NCBI GenBank assembly: GCA_050013615.1
Contig: JBEKEX010000172.1
Span: forward strand, 1 to 5,749
From: JBEKEX01 sp050013615
GTDB lineage: Bacteria > Chloroflexota > Anaerolineae > Anaerolineales > Anaerolineaceae
DNA: 5,749 nt
Direction of reading: 5' to 3'
Part shown: positions 5,351 to 5,749 of the stretch, one piece after another
Numbering within the stretch: position 1 is the stretch's first letter
How the letters are laid out: every line of letters begins with the position of its first letter
Made by a program: the position numbers and the translations under genes
The notes under the pieces: model-generated
Database searches by the model: none
What the model was told of the DNA's origin: nothing
What the model saw: the letters and a program-made list of their open reading frames with translations, nothing else

Positions 5351-5749
5351 AACGCACTTTCGGAAACTGGATCATGAGCATATCACGCCGCTGGCTGGAC
5401 GACAGCGTGCCTGCCGAGCAGATTGCGGCGTTCCTGGACAAGCATCCCCTCCAACCCGAAACTGAAATTGCCATCATCGATAGGGAATCGGCGAAGGCCT
5501 GGCTGCTCAACTTGCCCGACGGCAAAGTGCTGGCGGACGGCAAGCTCGTCCCCGGCAGCGGGCGCATGCTGGACTGGTTGGCCGAGCACGGCGACGCGGC
5601 TGCCAAAGTTACGGTGCAGGATAATCTGGAACGCCTGCTGCGCCACGTGGAAGTCAAGCGCAAAGAAGCTTTGATCGCCAGGCAGGATACCCCTGATGGC
5701 GATACCCTGTGGCTGGAACGCCATACTGTGGCGGTACTTTTCTGCCACC
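5347..5749 (+). CDS. 5' part of an unrecognised protein (runs off right edge)
   Basis: ATG 5347 overlaps the TGA of the propeller gene (ATGA), and the frame stays open to the window edge, giving 134 residues with no stop. A GGGGACGGA tract lies about 6-14 bases upstream and could serve as the ribosome site. The N-terminus MKRTFGNWIMSISRRWLDD is basic and amphipathic but not a clear signal peptide. There follow PAEQIAAFLDKHP, IAIIDRESAKAWLLNLPDGK and VPGSGRMLDWLAEHGD. A helical stretch NLERLLRHVEVKRKEAL precedes DGDTLWLERHTVAVLFCH, which could begin a helical catalytic or binding domain. I recognise no family. The overlap with the propeller gene makes co-translation, and possibly a joint role, likely. 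Codon choice resembles that of the neighbours, with many G/C third positions, supporting a real gene. Confidence 0.7.
   Translation, partial: MKRTFGNWIMSISRRWLDDSVPAEQIAAFLDKHPLQPETEIAIIDRESAKAWLLNLPDGKVLADGKLVPGSGRMLDWLAEHGDAAAKVTVQDNLERLLRHVEVKRKEALIARQDTPDGDTLWLERHTVAVLFCH

Noticed and set aside
1..5749. CRISPR arrays, tRNA genes, insertion sequences or tandem repeats
   Set aside because: Reading through, I saw no regularly spaced repeats, no cloverleaf-like T-arm motif, no transposase and no terminal inverted repeats.

Overview
The window looks like a chromosomal fragment from a moderately GC-rich, free-living bacterium. Gene content and protein style (an NYC1-like SDR, an unusual class V cysteine desulfurase paired with a membrane thioredoxin, a solitary beta-propeller protein) recall environmental Chloroflexota/Anaerolineae-type genomes. 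That placement is an impression from memory, because no rRNA or other phylogenetic marker is present. There are eight protein genes, densely packed. No tRNA, rRNA, CRISPR array or insertion sequence was seen, and no gene-free stretch exceeds about 120 bases.

Left block (+ strand, 3-412): the 3' end of a probable TetR-type regulator overlaps by ATGA a 62-residue protein with two membrane segments. A long hairpin at 435-466 separates this pair from the convergent genes on the other strand and probably ends transcription from both sides.

Middle block (- strand, 3332 down to 485): transcribed leftwards, it holds a histidine phosphatase (phosphoglycerate-mutase-like), then a SufS/NifS-like PLP cysteine desulfurase, then, 3 bases later, a membrane-anchored DsbA/thioredoxin-fold protein with a CYDC active site. 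The last two form a tight pair, and a TATAAT box sits upstream of the desulfurase. The pairing of a persulfide-forming enzyme with an extracytoplasmic thiol-redox protein is the most intriguing part of the window. No SufB/C/D, IscU or other usual sulfur acceptor is visible.

Right block (+ strand, 3453-5749): transcribed divergently from the phosphatase, it holds an SDR oxidoreductase resembling the NYC1/NOL chlorophyll b reductase branch, a 353-residue predicted beta-propeller protein of unknown function starting at GTG, and, ATGA-overlapping, the 5' part of an unrecognised protein that runs off the right edge. Spacing (32 bases, then an overlap) suggests one transcript. The biological link between these three is not evident from the sequence.
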